Program-made: the position numbers and the translations under genes
The notes under the pieces: generated by a model
Database searches by the model: none
What the model was told of the DNA's origin: nothing
What the model saw: only the letters and a program-made list of their open reading frames with translations
In this document: one piece after another, positions 11,871 through 23,300 of the stretch
How positions within the stretch are numbered: the stretch's first letter is position 1
How the letters are laid out: each line of letters opens with the position of its first letter
Source: Centroberyx gerrardi
Taxonomy: Eukaryota; Chordata; Actinopteri; Beryciformes; Berycidae
Length of the DNA: 64,000 nt
Direction: 5' to 3'
Assembly: GCF_048128805.1 (NCBI RefSeq)
Contig: NC_136006.1
Location: 8,098,179 to 8,162,178, forward strand

Positions 11871-12756
11871 CTAAGGGTTAAATTTCTGTTTGTTTGCTTG
11901 ACATAAGTCTAGACAGCACACTGTGGAGAGATAGGACAGGAAAAGAGGGGACAAAACACAACAAAAGCCACAAGCCAGACCTGAACCAATCACACCATGA
12001 GCACAAGGCAAGAGTCTACTGATCCAAGAAGCCACATGTGCCTTTTATCTGTGCCATTCCCCACAGCAGACACACTCCAGCCCCAAAGCACTTTTATATC
12101 CCACATTGCTTTTGATAACAACATGTCTGATGGGGAATCCAAGCAAACTAAGATAATGGCAATCTACCCTTCAATAAAAGCTGTGCGATCATAACTGCGG
12201 TTACACTCACAAGAGTAGAGCAGTTTGCACAAGCCACAAACGATCTGAAGAAGCTCTTTCTCAGTTATCTCAAGAGTTTTGCTTCAGCCACTTGAATACT
12301 GTAATTGAGTATCTACTCAGTGAAGTCTATTGGGAATATATCACTATATAAACTGATGATCCACTGCACTACCGTTGCTTTCTCTCAGGCTAGTTTCTAT
12401 TCTTGGCTCTAGACATATGTTCATTATATAAGGAGTCAAATGGTCTGAATAACTTAATCGTGTACATTTTAGCATTTTGTCAGGATAAACAATCTGAATA
12501 GTGGAAAACATAATGGCAATGATATGAGTGTTTACTGGAGAAACAAATTGTATACAATATAGGCAATGCAACATACAGTATATGGCTCTTTGGGATATTA
12601 AAAGGTTCTTAATTCTTAGCTATCGGATGGTGGGTGATGGCATAAATGTGGAAAATAGCCAAACCCATCCATGTACAGTACATATTGTGCATTTGCAAAT
12701 GAGGCTACACAAGGGCAGATAAACAAAAACACAATGCAGGTGTCTAAGCAAAGGAG
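11871..12756. other. Intergenic stretch, nothing recognised
   Basis: AT-rich, no convincing exon or element ends. Confidence 0.35.
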
Positions 12757-12886
12757 AGCAGAAATGGTTCTTTAAAGAACCTCGGTCAAATGGTCTTTGT
12801 GGAACCAGAAATGGTTCTTCTGTGGCGTCACTCCGAAGAACCATTTTCGGTTCCAGTTTGCACCTTTATTTTTCTGTGTGTAGATC
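12757..12886. repeat. Short repeat rich in GGTTCTT/AAGAACC
   Basis: Contains AATGGTTCTTTAAAGAACCT, a further AATGGTTCTT, and GAAGAACCATTTTCGGTTCC. The segment is built from mutually complementary GGTTCTT and AAGAACC words, a pattern common in fish MITE-like repeats. Ends are approximate. Confidence 0.5.
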
Positions 12887-13400
12887 AAATGGTGCCGCAG
12901 TGGTTCTGATCCAAATGGAAGATATTGTGGCTTTCAGTGTCAAGATGTTATCCCAAGCTCCTCAATTCTCTGGAGCGTGTTTGTAATATAAAGATTGTTC
13001 CAATTGTGTCACTGCATTAGCAAAATTGTGGTCTCCGAAGACAAATTGTGACACTCAAGTCCACAGCATAATGGTTGTGAGTGAGGAGGCAGGCAAATGA
13101 ACAACTGGATAGCCCCCAGCAATGTATGCACTTTTCATTTCTCTCCCAAACCCCATGGGGGGCAATGTCACGATTGTCTTCATTTTCCATTTTCTGCAGC
13201 TGGCTTTTATGGCTACAGTATAATGGGATATAATGAAACAAGCACAGTATCTTATTAATGTAGAGCTTTACATGGCCAAGGTGATTGAAATTTATATTCT
13301 TTGTGTTCCTCAGAGTGAACACCATCATTTTTCAAATATAGGACCCTGCCATCCGAAGGCCAGTCCTCTTTAACGCAAGCAGGCGCGCCCGAGGACGCCC

Positions 13401-13411
13401 CACACGCACAC

Positions 13412-13473
<62 letters not shown>
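13401..13473. repeat. (CA)n microsatellite, about 73 bp
   Basis: Nearly pure CA with two G interruptions at its left end. It accounts for a CV-repeat frame on the minus strand. Confidence 0.95.
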
Positions 13474-13475
<2 letters not shown>

Positions 13476-13974
13476 CAGTAAAGTCGATTCCAACTCCAGT
13501 GTTTCACGCCAAGACCAAATGAATGCAATGTGAGGTATCAGGGTCGATATGAAATGTTAACATGACATCCACTGCCATTTCTCGGTCGTATCCAAAGTCC
13601 CATGAATCATTTAATCAAGTGGATGCACTCAGAGAGACCGTCCTCGAATGGGAGCACCATTTGTCCTGCCTTCAGTTAAATCATTTATCCAACAATGTGC
13701 CTGTGCGTGAGGAATACAACAAACAAATCAAGTGTTCAATCTCCGACTATAAGCAAACACACGGGGCATTTTCCCCAACACATTTCACTGAACTGACGCT
13801 CCACTTCTTCCACGTGGTTTAGTTTTCCTCTGCGCAACAAACCCAAGCAGCTGCCAACTTTATTCTCCCGTTGATTGCCAAAGTTTTGCATCAGAAAAGC
13901 AGGAAACTTTGCATTGCTGAAAGCTTAACCTCGAGGGTCTCAGGCGTAAAAACAGCCTCACTCACACAACTTGT

Positions 13975-14360
13975 AAGATGGGAGCAGAACTAGACCCAAA
14001 TGATGCAATAAATGCTGCAGTGGACAGCGACAAGCAGCAACGCCAGCGCTTACCTTTGGGTCTGTGGAGTATCGCCGGCTATGCTGAGCCGCTCCTGCGC
14101 TTTGGTTCATGTTTCAGCACCTTGGACAGCTCCGGCCGGGAGGGAAACGCCAAGGAGTCCGCGGGTTCCGCTTCTTCAGCCAGTTGGCTACCGAGACTGG
14201 CTGGAGTGACAAACTGGCCGACGCAAGGGACTCGTTGGAAGCAGTTTACTGGTTCGTCGTCTCCGCTGTGACATGCATGGTTACTCAGCCAATGATGCCT
14301 TGTGCGTAAAGATTCGCTCTGCTGGTGCGCCAGCTGTGAGCGCGAGCGAGCTGCTCATTC
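13975..14360. promoter_or_regulatory. CpG-rich patch, possible promoter with minus-strand first exon
   Basis: CpG dinucleotides are dense here (several per 50 bases from about 14028 to 14350), in contrast to the CpG-poor flanks. On the minus strand a consensus splice donor CCCAAAG|GTAAGC falls at the complement of about 14049-14061. Upstream of it lies an ATG whose frame reads MNQSAGAAQHSRRYSTDPK into the donor. Plus-strand frames of 65-97 codons also cross this patch. I do not recognise any of these peptides. The patch may be an unmethylated promoter or enhancer, a lncRNA start, or the 5' exon of a gene running leftward out of the window. Confidence 0.4.
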
Positions 14361-14639
14361 ATCCGACAGTAACGCACAGATTCAAGACCTACAGCCAAGT
14401 TAGCCTTTACTAACCCAGATACAAAGTAGGCTGGGAACAATCCGCCTGCCAGACTCTGACGATAAATATGAAGATGTTTTTAATCCATCTAAAATGTGTG
14501 CTTTTATCCATAAGCTCTAGTAGGCCTATGTGAACAGTTGTTGACAAATATTCCACTGAAATACAAGCTGTATTAACCCAAGTAGACAGATGTTATGATG
14601 TGATATGATATGAAAACTGACAACAGCACCTTTAGCAGA

Positions 14640-14900
14640 GACTCATTGTAGCATGTATCAAGGTGCCATTATATATATATACTGTATTTATATTTTTACA
14701 CTTTTTACACATCACTCCTCCTGTTCCTGTGTCCCTCTGTGATGTTGGTCACTTTGTCTCTGTTCTTGGCCTTCTTTTTCATGACCCTGAACTGATTTTT
14801 TAACCATGTTTGTTAAGCACTTTGGGTTACATTGTTGTATGAAATGTGATATAAATATATAATATATATATATATATGAATAAAATGTAATTGTATTAGG
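14640..14900 (+). repeat. LINE/SINE 3'-tail-like sequence with AT repeat
   Basis: TTTGTTAAGCACTTTGGGTT and GAAATGTGATATAAATA resemble the 3' ends of fish non-LTR elements. They are followed by a (TA)n run at about 14855-14877. No coding part is preserved. Confidence 0.45.
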
Positions 14901-14965
14901 TATACTGTTGTGTAAAGCATGTAAACTTACATGAGATAATTTACTGTGTCATTGTTTGTTTCCCC

Positions 14966-14973
<8 letters not shown>

Positions 14974-15006
<33 letters not shown>

Positions 15007-15013
15007 AACTCTC

Positions 15014-15046
<33 letters not shown>

Positions 15047-15084
15047 CACATACACACTCACACACACACACACAGACACACACG
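14974..15084. repeat. Compound (CT)n/(CA)n microsatellite
   Basis: CT tracts (14974-15044) grading into CA tracts (15051-15083). Confidence 0.9.
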
Positions 15085-15362
15085 AAAATCCTAACAGATC
15101 GACGTTTAATTGGTTTCTCTGGATGTGACAGCTGAAGCTGGCTTTATTGAAGACTTACAACAGGAGTTTGGGAAAGAATCCATGCAACAAATTAGAAAGC
15201 TGGCAGTTCTTCTGTCAACATCATAAGTCATTCTTTGGTTTATGAGGAAGCTCTACAGTGAAGCAGGAGTGGCTTATTGTAAAAAATGTGTGATCACATG
15301 ACAAATATAGATAGAGATAATCAACCTAATCTTGTATCATTTCATTTAATTAATCTAGATAT

Positions 15363-15366
<4 letters not shown>

Positions 15367-15401
<35 letters not shown>
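15367..15401. repeat. (TG)n microsatellite
   Basis: Pure TG alternation of about 35 bp. Confidence 0.95.
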
Positions 15402-15402
<1 letters not shown>

Positions 15403-15949
15403 TGCATGCACCAGTAGGCTCTTCCATTCCAACAGTCCTCATCATCCTCACAATACCTCACAGTAAGTCGAGGCCGGCCACTCTGTCACTCTTCATACCT
15501 TCACACTTAAATGAAGCCACACAATGTCTTTCCCAGTTTGTTAGCTGCAGCTCGCGGCCCCGCAGCCTCAGAGTCATTAGCCTCGCCCAGGAGGCCGGCA
15601 CAAACTCAACTTTCACAGCCACTTCCTCTCTGTGCTCGACCCAAAATGATCCCCCACAGAAATCTAAGCCGCTCGGCCCAGGGAATCGCACGACCCAGTT
15701 TCCAGTCGAGGGACTTCGGTGCCGGGGGTTTTGTCAAAGATGCTGAGGGAGACAAGTTTACACAAAGACCTAGCGAGTAAACCAGCATGACAGATTAACA
15801 TCGCAGACCTGCTAACATCAACCACTGGAGAGAAAAGCTTCGCTCTTGAGACTGTGCAAAGTGGTTGTTCAGCTGACTCTTGAGAAAATGGCTGTTCCGA
15901 CAGCCGGCATTTAGTTCAATCAGTGATCAGATTCTACTCAGTGTACTCA

Positions 15950-16140
15950 TTACTGTTTTTATTGTGTTCTGTTGCTTTCTGCAAACTGCTACCCTGCTTG
16001 TCTTGCCTCCCTGTTTTTTTTGTTTTGTTTTGTTTGTCCCCTCTCCCCTCAGTTCCCCTTCACAAGGCCTTTTGTAAATAACAATTTGTCCTTAATTGAG
16101 TTTCCTGGTTAAATAAAGGTCAAATACATAAAATAAATAG
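15950..16140 (+). repeat. Non-LTR element 3' tail-like sequence
   Basis: TGTAAATAACAATTTGTCCT, then AGTTTCCTGGTTAAATAAAG and GGTCAAATACATAAAATAAA, resembles the tails of fish LINE/SINE copies ('cctggttaaataaaggtt'). No reverse transcriptase sequence is visible upstream. Confidence 0.5.
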
Positions 16141-16677
16141 TCACAGCACTCATGAGACTCAACCTGATGATGCACAATTCTTTACACACATGGATCTCTG
16201 GTTGACTCTGGTTTGTACACAAAACAGTGCAGACCAAACCATTGTCCTTTCATTTTCCAGTGATCTAACAAAATCACATTATGTTGATTTCATATTTTGA
16301 ACGATGGGATAATTTAATTGAGAAGATAATTGAGAAAAGTAACCCTCTAAATAGGAGGAAATCTACTGTAAAAAAACTGATAACCAAGATTAACTCACTT
16401 ATCTGTGCTTTAACCAGAAGGATTTGGATTACTGTGTTCTGGTCTGGCCTCTATTACAACATTCATTGGTTTATACTGCATGGTCATCTTTTCTATGTTG
16501 GATTTTACATAATTAAGACTAAGGAAAGGTTTGAAGATATTTAGACTTAAGTGAAGTTGTTTTCCCTTAAAGACATAGTTCACCTGAGTAGAACATTTTC
16601 ATGTTTTAGTGTATATGAACTCAATTGGACTTCATGAAAGGTCAAGAACCCATACTGGCTGCTCTGGGGAAACATAC

Positions 16678-17045
16678 CACTGCAAAAAACATCCATTTTA
16701 ATAAGTCATTTAGTCTCAAATTCAACCTTCAAATCTTATTTTTCTTAAAACAATTCTGCCAGTGAGGTGAGATAACTCCACCTGTTTCCAATGCAGCTTC
16801 ACTTGTTTCAGGAATTTTCTAGAAATGAGTGTCAGTGTCTTGAAACAAGTCAGATTAAGGCAGATCACTGCACTGCTATCAAGAAAATGACACTTGATTC
16901 TACAAAATTCTTGAAACAAGTTGATTTGCATTGGAAACAATTGAAATTATCTAACCATTGGCAGATTTTTTAATTTGTTTTGAGAAAATACAGATTTTAG
17001 GACTCAATAATAGACTAAATGACTTGTTAAAATGGAGATTATACT
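16678..17045. mobile_element. Palindromic MITE with long inverted arms
   Basis: The left half begins CACTGCAAAAAACATCCATT, and AAGTCATTTAGTCTC follows. The right half ends with AGACTAAATGACTTGTTAAA and ATGGAG. Further matched pairs occur inward, such as CTGTTTCCAATGCA against TGCATTGGAAACAA and TTGTTTCAGGAATTTTCTAG against CAAAATTCTTGAAACAA. Both strands therefore carry similar frames containing LFQEF and LHWKQ. The arms are roughly 150 bp and diverged. The right terminus lacks the CACTGCAAAA match, so that end is eroded. Confidence 0.7.
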
Positions 17046-17749
17046 TACCCCACTCACTTTTGTTTAGATAACTTTGTCAAAAGGAATTGTGCTTCTGACA
17101 CAAACACAAAAAAGACAAAGTAGACCAAAGTACTTTCTCCATTGTGTCCAGGGTCCAAGTTTCAATAAGTCATTTTCCCAGTTTGCCATAACATAATAGA
17201 CAAGACATACAAATTAGGAGATAATGGACAACAGCGGTGATAATGGATTCCCATGGCAACTTGCTCCTGAACTTCTATGGAGATCTGCATGCTGAAAAGT
17301 AAAAATGATCTTCCATTATGAATTGTCACTTTATATCCTGCAAAGCTAGAAATGGATATGTCTGCTGAATCAAATATGATTTCCCTTGCGGTTTGTTTCA
17401 GTGCTGTCATGTGTGCATTTAAGAAATTGCTGGCTAGTTAGTTATTAATGTACACCCTGTGTTGTCAATTTTTGGGTGCAGATTCAGAAAAAAACAACAC
17501 AATCAACAGACAGGATGTATCGCTCTAAAAATTACCATCGCTAGGACCAATGCTCCATCTTGAGCAGTCATGAGCAATTTCCTGGGTGTGTTTTCCACTC
17601 AGATGAGAAGGCCTTACGCTTGGCATTTCTAATAAAGGTCTTGGCATACTATTTACGTTATTACTTAAGGCAATATTGTGCTATTATTATATTGAAAGGA
17701 CTTCCCAAAATGAATTTTCACTACAAGGTTTGCTGTCAGTAATTTAATC

Positions 17750-18080
17750 AGTGCAGGGAAAATTGAAGCATCAATATTGATATTGCAGGCAGGCAGCCAG
17801 CTCATGCCGTTGACAAACTGAAATTACCTGCAAGCTATGTTTGAGTGCGGTGACATTTTGAGATTATCAGCTCGGAAAGTGCTTGGAAGGGATCTCATGC
17901 TCTCGTCATGTCATTTGAAGGGAAGGGGGAACGTGTAGCAAGGGGCCATCCGGGTGCCATGCCGGCTCCGTCTTGTACTGATCTGAGTGATAGGATCGCG
18001 GCTCTCAGCAGAGGTGTTGCTGTTGACTATCCAACAACACGCTTTGGTGTTTTCATTCCAAGCCAGAGTTTGTCCACCTC
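17750..18080. other. Single-copy stretch before the poly(C) tract
   Basis: No exon seen. Frames at 17908-18175 owe their length to the adjacent C and CA tracts. Confidence 0.3.
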
Positions 18081-18086
18081 GCCTAA

Positions 18087-18106
18087 CCCCCCCCCCCCCC
18101 CCCTCC

Positions 18107-18137
<31 letters not shown>

Positions 18138-18145
18138 ACACACAC
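18087..18145. repeat. Poly(C) tract joined to (CA)n
   Basis: About 36 bases almost wholly C (18087-18123, one T), followed by a CA run to 18145. The length is likely to be unreliable in an assembly. Confidence 0.9.
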
Positions 18146-18508
18146 TCCTCCTCTTGTGAATCTCAACATCAATAAGTAAAGACCTTCTCCTCTGTTCTGT
18201 TCACTTATCATAGAACTCTTTGAAGAGCACAGGCGGCCTGCTTGCCTTCACTTGAAAGCATGTATACAGTTTTAGAGAGTGAGAGATGCTGCCTTTTGAT
18301 CTGTGAAAGGTCGAGGTGTGAGAGGGAAGGTGTCACTGTCCATCAATGGAGCTTCAAAATGTCACCGGGAAGTACGGGCCCGGGCAGCGGCACACAGCAG
18401 CGAGACAGGACAAGTCTTAATTGGTGTGAGCTGGAGGAGGTTTTGAATGCTGTCGCTCCATGTTTTCTTTAGAGTAGATGGATGGGTTTGGTAAGAGCCG
18501 CAGAACGA

Positions 18509-18742
18509 CACTGCATGTACAAAATATTAGGGACACTTACGCTTTTCATGAAGTGCACTAATGATGTGAATCCAGGTGAAATTATCCCTTATTGATTTCA
18601 CATATTAAATCTCTACCAGTCCAAAAGGAGGAGATGTAGGTAAAGAGAAGCAGACGAGTTAGAGATGGATTTAAGACAACTGATGTGTGAGATGTTGATT
18701 GTGCAAAAGGAGCTGATGTCCCTAATATTCTGTACATCAGTG
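18509..18742. mobile_element. Short DNA element (MITE) with 'GTACAAAATATTAGGGACA' ends
   Basis: The left end GTACAAAATATTAGGGACA is mirrored at the right end by TGTCCCTAATATTCTGTAC, one mismatch in 19. It closely resembles a well-known fish repeat whose ends read 'gtacaaaacattaggaacac'. The 234-bp body has no coding potential. It abuts the element starting at 18741. Confidence 0.75.
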
Positions 18743-19101
18743 CATACACTACCAGTCAAAAGTTTGGACACACCTGATTGAATGTACTGTGTTTTTCATT
18801 CTCTTAAAGCCATTTTGATCTAAAGGCTTATGCTTAAATGCTTGAAATGTGTTCCTTAGACAAATATAAATAGTGAAGTTGATGCCTATGTATGAATTTC
18901 TTTCCAAAGCCTTTGCCTTTCCATCAAGACAAAGGGCGGCTACTTTAAAGAATCTAAAATATAAGATAGTTTTGATTACTGTATGATTCCATTTGTGTTA
19001 TTTCATAGTTTTGATGTCTTTACTATTATTCTGAAAGGTGGAAAATAGTAAAAATAAAGAAAAATGTGGTGTGTCCAAACTTTTCACTGGCAGTGTATGC
19101 A
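18741..19101. mobile_element. Tc1-like non-autonomous element
   Basis: The left end TACACTACCAGTCAAAAGTT continues GGACACACC. The right end GGTGTGTCCAAAC continues TTTTCACTGGCAGTGTA. The inverted repeats are about 30 bp with a few mismatches. A TA flanks each side, itself within TGCA, so the empty site would read TGCATATGCA. The 'CAGTCAAAAGTTTGGACACA' end is a hallmark of fish Tc1/mariner-derived elements. The interior is too short for a transposase. Confidence 0.8.
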
Positions 19102-19940
19102 AATGCATGGGGTCACAGAGGACTCAGATGAACTTTACTACATGGCTGAGCAAACCGGCTCTCAGCCACTCAGCCATGACTTTTTTTTTCCTTTTTTTTT
19201 TTTGATCCACCCACAGTTTGCACACACATACTGTGCATGTGTCCTGTCTGCACTTCCCTTTAAGGAACGGCAAAGTGAATTGTGCCTTCCCAGCGGAGTA
19301 TTTCATCAAACCTGTTAAAGGAGATCAGCTGCTACTGTGGATATGGATTACAGAAAATTCCCTCCATCCCTCCAATAAGCTGATTCCGTGCATTCAATCC
19401 TGCCACGTTGTCCTTGCCCACATGGGTGCCAACTATACTAATCCCTCTGATTCTTTTTTTAATCTAAGGCCCGCCTCTATGTGCCCGATGTTATATAAGA
19501 TTGTGCTTTCATTCAAAGCCTATACTGATTTCAGTCACTTTCACCCACTCTATTTTTGCTTCTTTTGAGTTGAGATGTTTTTTATAAACCCTTTGTTGTT
19601 TTTTATCTCACCTGCACAATCTGTAATCTTTCTCTCTTATTTGCGTTTTATCATTTTTAGACATGCAAATAAATCAACTCTCATCCGCAAAGCAGGCGCA
19701 TCAACGCAGGTCTGCTAAATTATTGCCCTGGCGATGTGTGTGATGTTCCTCCTCGGTGACAGCACAGCACCACCCCGACTTTATCCACTCAGAAATTCCT
19801 TTTAATCTGTCTTATCTATGCCTCAGCGCTATTCTGTTTCTCATTCATACGCAGCATGTGTATTCTTTTACGGTGTGATGATCAATCTCACTTTGATCCA
19901 CATGACAGAATTGTTCCCCGCTGATACAGGCAAGAGCATA
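19102..19940. other. Single-copy stretch, possible regulatory content
   Basis: No coding exon. The segment around 19255-19420 and 19640-19800 is compositionally mixed and free of obvious repeats. Confidence 0.3.
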
Positions 19941-20007
19941 GGGTGGGGGTGGGTGTTGGGGGCTGGGGGTGGGCGTTGGGGGGTGGGGGGGTGGGGGTGG
20001 GGGGGGT
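19941..20007 (+). other. G-quadruplex-prone G-rich tract
   Basis: At least eight runs of three or more G within 67 bases, spaced by one to three bases (pattern GGGTGGGGGT). This fits the G3+N1-7 rule for intramolecular quadruplexes on the plus strand. No gene start is visible immediately downstream. Confidence 0.8.
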
Positions 20008-20059
20008 TCTGCTGTGTCAGTCCAAACCTCACCTTCTGTTGTCAGGGTTTGTCCATCAG

Positions 20060-22795
20060 TCATCCAGTCAGGGGGTCATGGTGATCTCTCAGACAGCACT
20101 CTCCACACTACACAACGTGCTGCATTGTCCCTTCTTCCTGCACTCAGCCACACTATATGGAAGAGCAAGGTGCATCTCTCATTCACTTCCCACTCTGTCA
20201 ATCATCCTCTCTCCTCTCTCCTTCTACTCCCAGAGAAAGCCTGCATGTTTATTTGATGTTTATTTGTATGTTGGGGCTGTCTAGGCTCCCCTTTTCAGTC
20301 CCTAGTTGAGGAAATGCTATTTCCACACACGTCTGAAGTCTTACTTTCGAGCCGGCCGGCTTGACAGCCTTTCACTTTCATTAAATAAAACGTCTCTCTG
20401 CTTCTCCACTCCCCGCTATATGGCAGACTGCATTATTTGTGTCCAATGCTTTCATTAGCAGTGACCACAGCAGCTGATGTGTTTTCTCTCCACCTCACAT
20501 ACAGAGGAGGGATATTAGTGCGATGGGATGCAATCCCCCCCCCCCCCCCCTCAAACAGATGAGAAGAAGTGCTCGTTTCCTTTCTTTGATGGATACCCAG
20601 ACTTGTCGGCGCTCCCGGAGCTTGGCTGCTGGAAGTTAATCATTGGGCTTTCATTTATTTCCGTAATAGGAAATTGTTATTTCCCATAATGGAAAAATAT
20701 TACTCCAGTCATTGTCCTTGTATAAAAAGGGAAAATTATGTCCAAACCTCCTTTATAGCCCAGTGTCTTCCATTTAGCCATGTGCTTTTAACTTAAATTA
20801 GGTCTGTACAATAACAATAACTGTAATAAGAAAGTGGTAATACCTTTCATTATGAATATGTGTCCCCCTTATGGTGCTTTATTTAATTAAACTGTTGTCT
20901 GGGTTAATGTAGGTTTATGCCTTAAATTATTTTTTCCCCCTTGCCCTGACACAAATTTGCTGAGCAATTTCATGTTCATCATCATAATCAAATTGGGGTC
21001 CATGGGAAATTCTGTTTGGTTTTGGTTGATGTTCTAAGCAAAAACTGAATTACCAGACATAAACAGAATTTAACTTCAACTTAATTGCAGGGCCATAGTA
21101 GAATAATTTGATTGAATCCTCTTTGTATAGAACCATAGCATAGAAATCACCCATGCATTGTACATCTTTTACTTGTGAGCCTTTCATCTTTGTAAAAAGG
21201 AGGAAGTGAAGGACCATCTCTTGTTCACTTTTTCAATACTATGGTGAATTAGGTGGGTTGACCTTCTTGCCTCTATTCTGATTACCTCTCCACTTTCTAT
21301 TAAGGCTGGGAGCCGATCCAATCAGAACCTAGACCATGTAGCACCATGTGCTGCTCTAATGCTCTTTTTCTACCTTTCTCACATTACCATTCTGTTTCAA
21401 CACGCAAATCTTCAAGCATGTTTTCAAGTTTGCTCTCTGGGGAGCTTTCCTTCACCTTTTTATATGTCGCCCATTAATTATAAATGAGACAGAGGTCTCT
21501 GAAGAGGGGTGGAGGAATGCGGTGATAGTATAGGGTCGAGGTGAGGGGATACACTGGGGACTGCACACCTTCATGAAAAGGAATTGGGGGAGGGGGGGGT
21601 CCTGCAGCACTGGATATGGAGGAGCTCGCTACCTTCGATTGTGTACTAGAGTCACATACAAGTGATAAACCCCAAAATTCCTTCAGGAGAAGTCCCTAGG
21701 TAATGCAATTATGCCACGTTATGGAGCTTGGAGTGAAATGCCAATGCGGTATTTTAGCCGCATTGTACGTTAAATGTAATCACTCATTTTATGGGGACAT
21801 GCATGACAGAGTGGGTACAGATTCACCTTGAACCCGCATTCTCTGCAAGAAAAGGGGATCGTCTCCCAATTCCACTGCCACTTTCTGGAACAGGAATTGA
21901 GGATTATCTGCTGCATTTGGGACCGGGTCCGTGACACACTTCACTGTGTGGGTACATGGCTGACAAAAAATGATTAATGCACGGGTCTATTTAAGACTTT
22001 TTGTAATTACAGAGAGAATAGAAGGAGAGAGAATAAATCCACAAAGGGAATAACCCTTACACTAAGACATCTGTGATGAATTGAGAACTGAGGCTGTGAC
22101 ACATGTACTACAGAGGAATCGCATAATATTTTAATGATGTTTGACCTAGTATTTGAGAAAGTACAGTGTTATAAATCCAGCTATGGAATTGGGATAATGT
22201 AGTCATTATATGAGAATCAAAGAATATCATACCGGAGGTTAAGGGGAATACATTTCATTTTGTCATTTTCATTCCCCACTGATAATTTGCATCAAGCCAC
22301 AAAGCCTCCTAGATACCATCCTTGCTGAGAATGTCCATGACTATGAAATGACTTTCATGACTGTAAAGATGTAATGGCATACTTTATTGTCAGGATTCAA
22401 AAAGCTATTATTTAGCATAGCCAGACTTTTAGAGAAGTTAAACCCATCTGGCCTTTCAGAAAATTAAATCCATCATCACCTCAAATTCACAGTGTAAATG
22501 TTAAACGATAATCAGACAAGTGTGAGCCATCCACAAATCCCTGAAACAATCCACAGGGGTGGGAAGGGCTTTTTGAAGGCCTTTCCACCCCTGAAAAATA
22601 TTATTTTCTGATCTCATTGCATTCCCTTAATACCAAAGTGAGATAAATTGCTAATTACATCAATCATAATTATTCTGCCTCAGTGTCCAAACAGCTCAAT
22701 AATCGATGATACCCAGGTGGGGAAACATTTTAAAAAGACAAGAGATTAAGACAAAAAAGAACAAACGCATCACACAGTCCATGACATGGGGCCAG
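20060..22795. other. Repeat-poor stretch, candidate conserved non-coding DNA
   Basis: No protein frames or element ends except a short C run at about 20537-20551 and a G run near 21586-21599. Homeodomain-type words occur (TTAATTAAAC near 20884 and GCTAATTACATCAATCATAA near 22650). A 14-bp inverted repeat with one mismatch lies at 22554-22567 and 22580-22593. Regulatory function is inference only. Confidence 0.35.
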
Positions 22796-22796
22796 A

Positions 22797-22798
<2 letters not shown>

Positions 22799-22866
<68 letters not shown>
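22799..22866. repeat. (GT)n microsatellite, about 68 bp
   Basis: GT alternation with two interruptions. Confidence 0.95.
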
Positions 22867-23129
22867 AGGTACGTAGTGGTGTGTAGCCCCTTTTGATTAT
22901 TGATTGAACACTGCAAAGGAAAAAGTGGGACAAAAAATTGCACCTTGCAAAATGTAACTGCAATTGCTGCTCTTTGCTCTTACACATGTAAGAGCAAATT
23001 AGAGAGAAAGAGAAATAATTTTTTGCCCTGTCCTGTTTCAATAGCCTCATTATGTGTCTGGCCTGTTCATCTTTTCCATTTTTTCCCTCCTAACATTTTG
23101 AATCAAGTATTCTTTACTTTTTTCCAGTG

Positions 23130-23300
23130 TGATGTGTTTGGATGTCATTTTGTTATTCAATTTGTGTCTTTGTATTTGTGTTGTTTGCTTTGAGGTGAGC
23201 TTTTCTTTTTTTAACTTTTCTTGTTTTTATGTTTTCCTCTAAAGCACTTTGTAAACTCTTCTTTTAGATGAGCTGTATAAATAAAATATTGTAGTAGTAG
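23130..23300 (+). repeat. Non-LTR 3' tail-like sequence
   Basis: AAAGCACTTTGTAAACTC and GAGCTGTATAAATAAAAT, followed by GTAGTAGTAG, resemble the 3' end and short tandem tail of fish LINE/SINE copies. Confidence 0.45.

Noticed and set aside
15458..15788. Overlapping frames of 60-126 codons on both strands
   Set aside because: Moderately CpG-rich sequence keeps several frames open at once; no peptide is recognisable and no single frame stands out.
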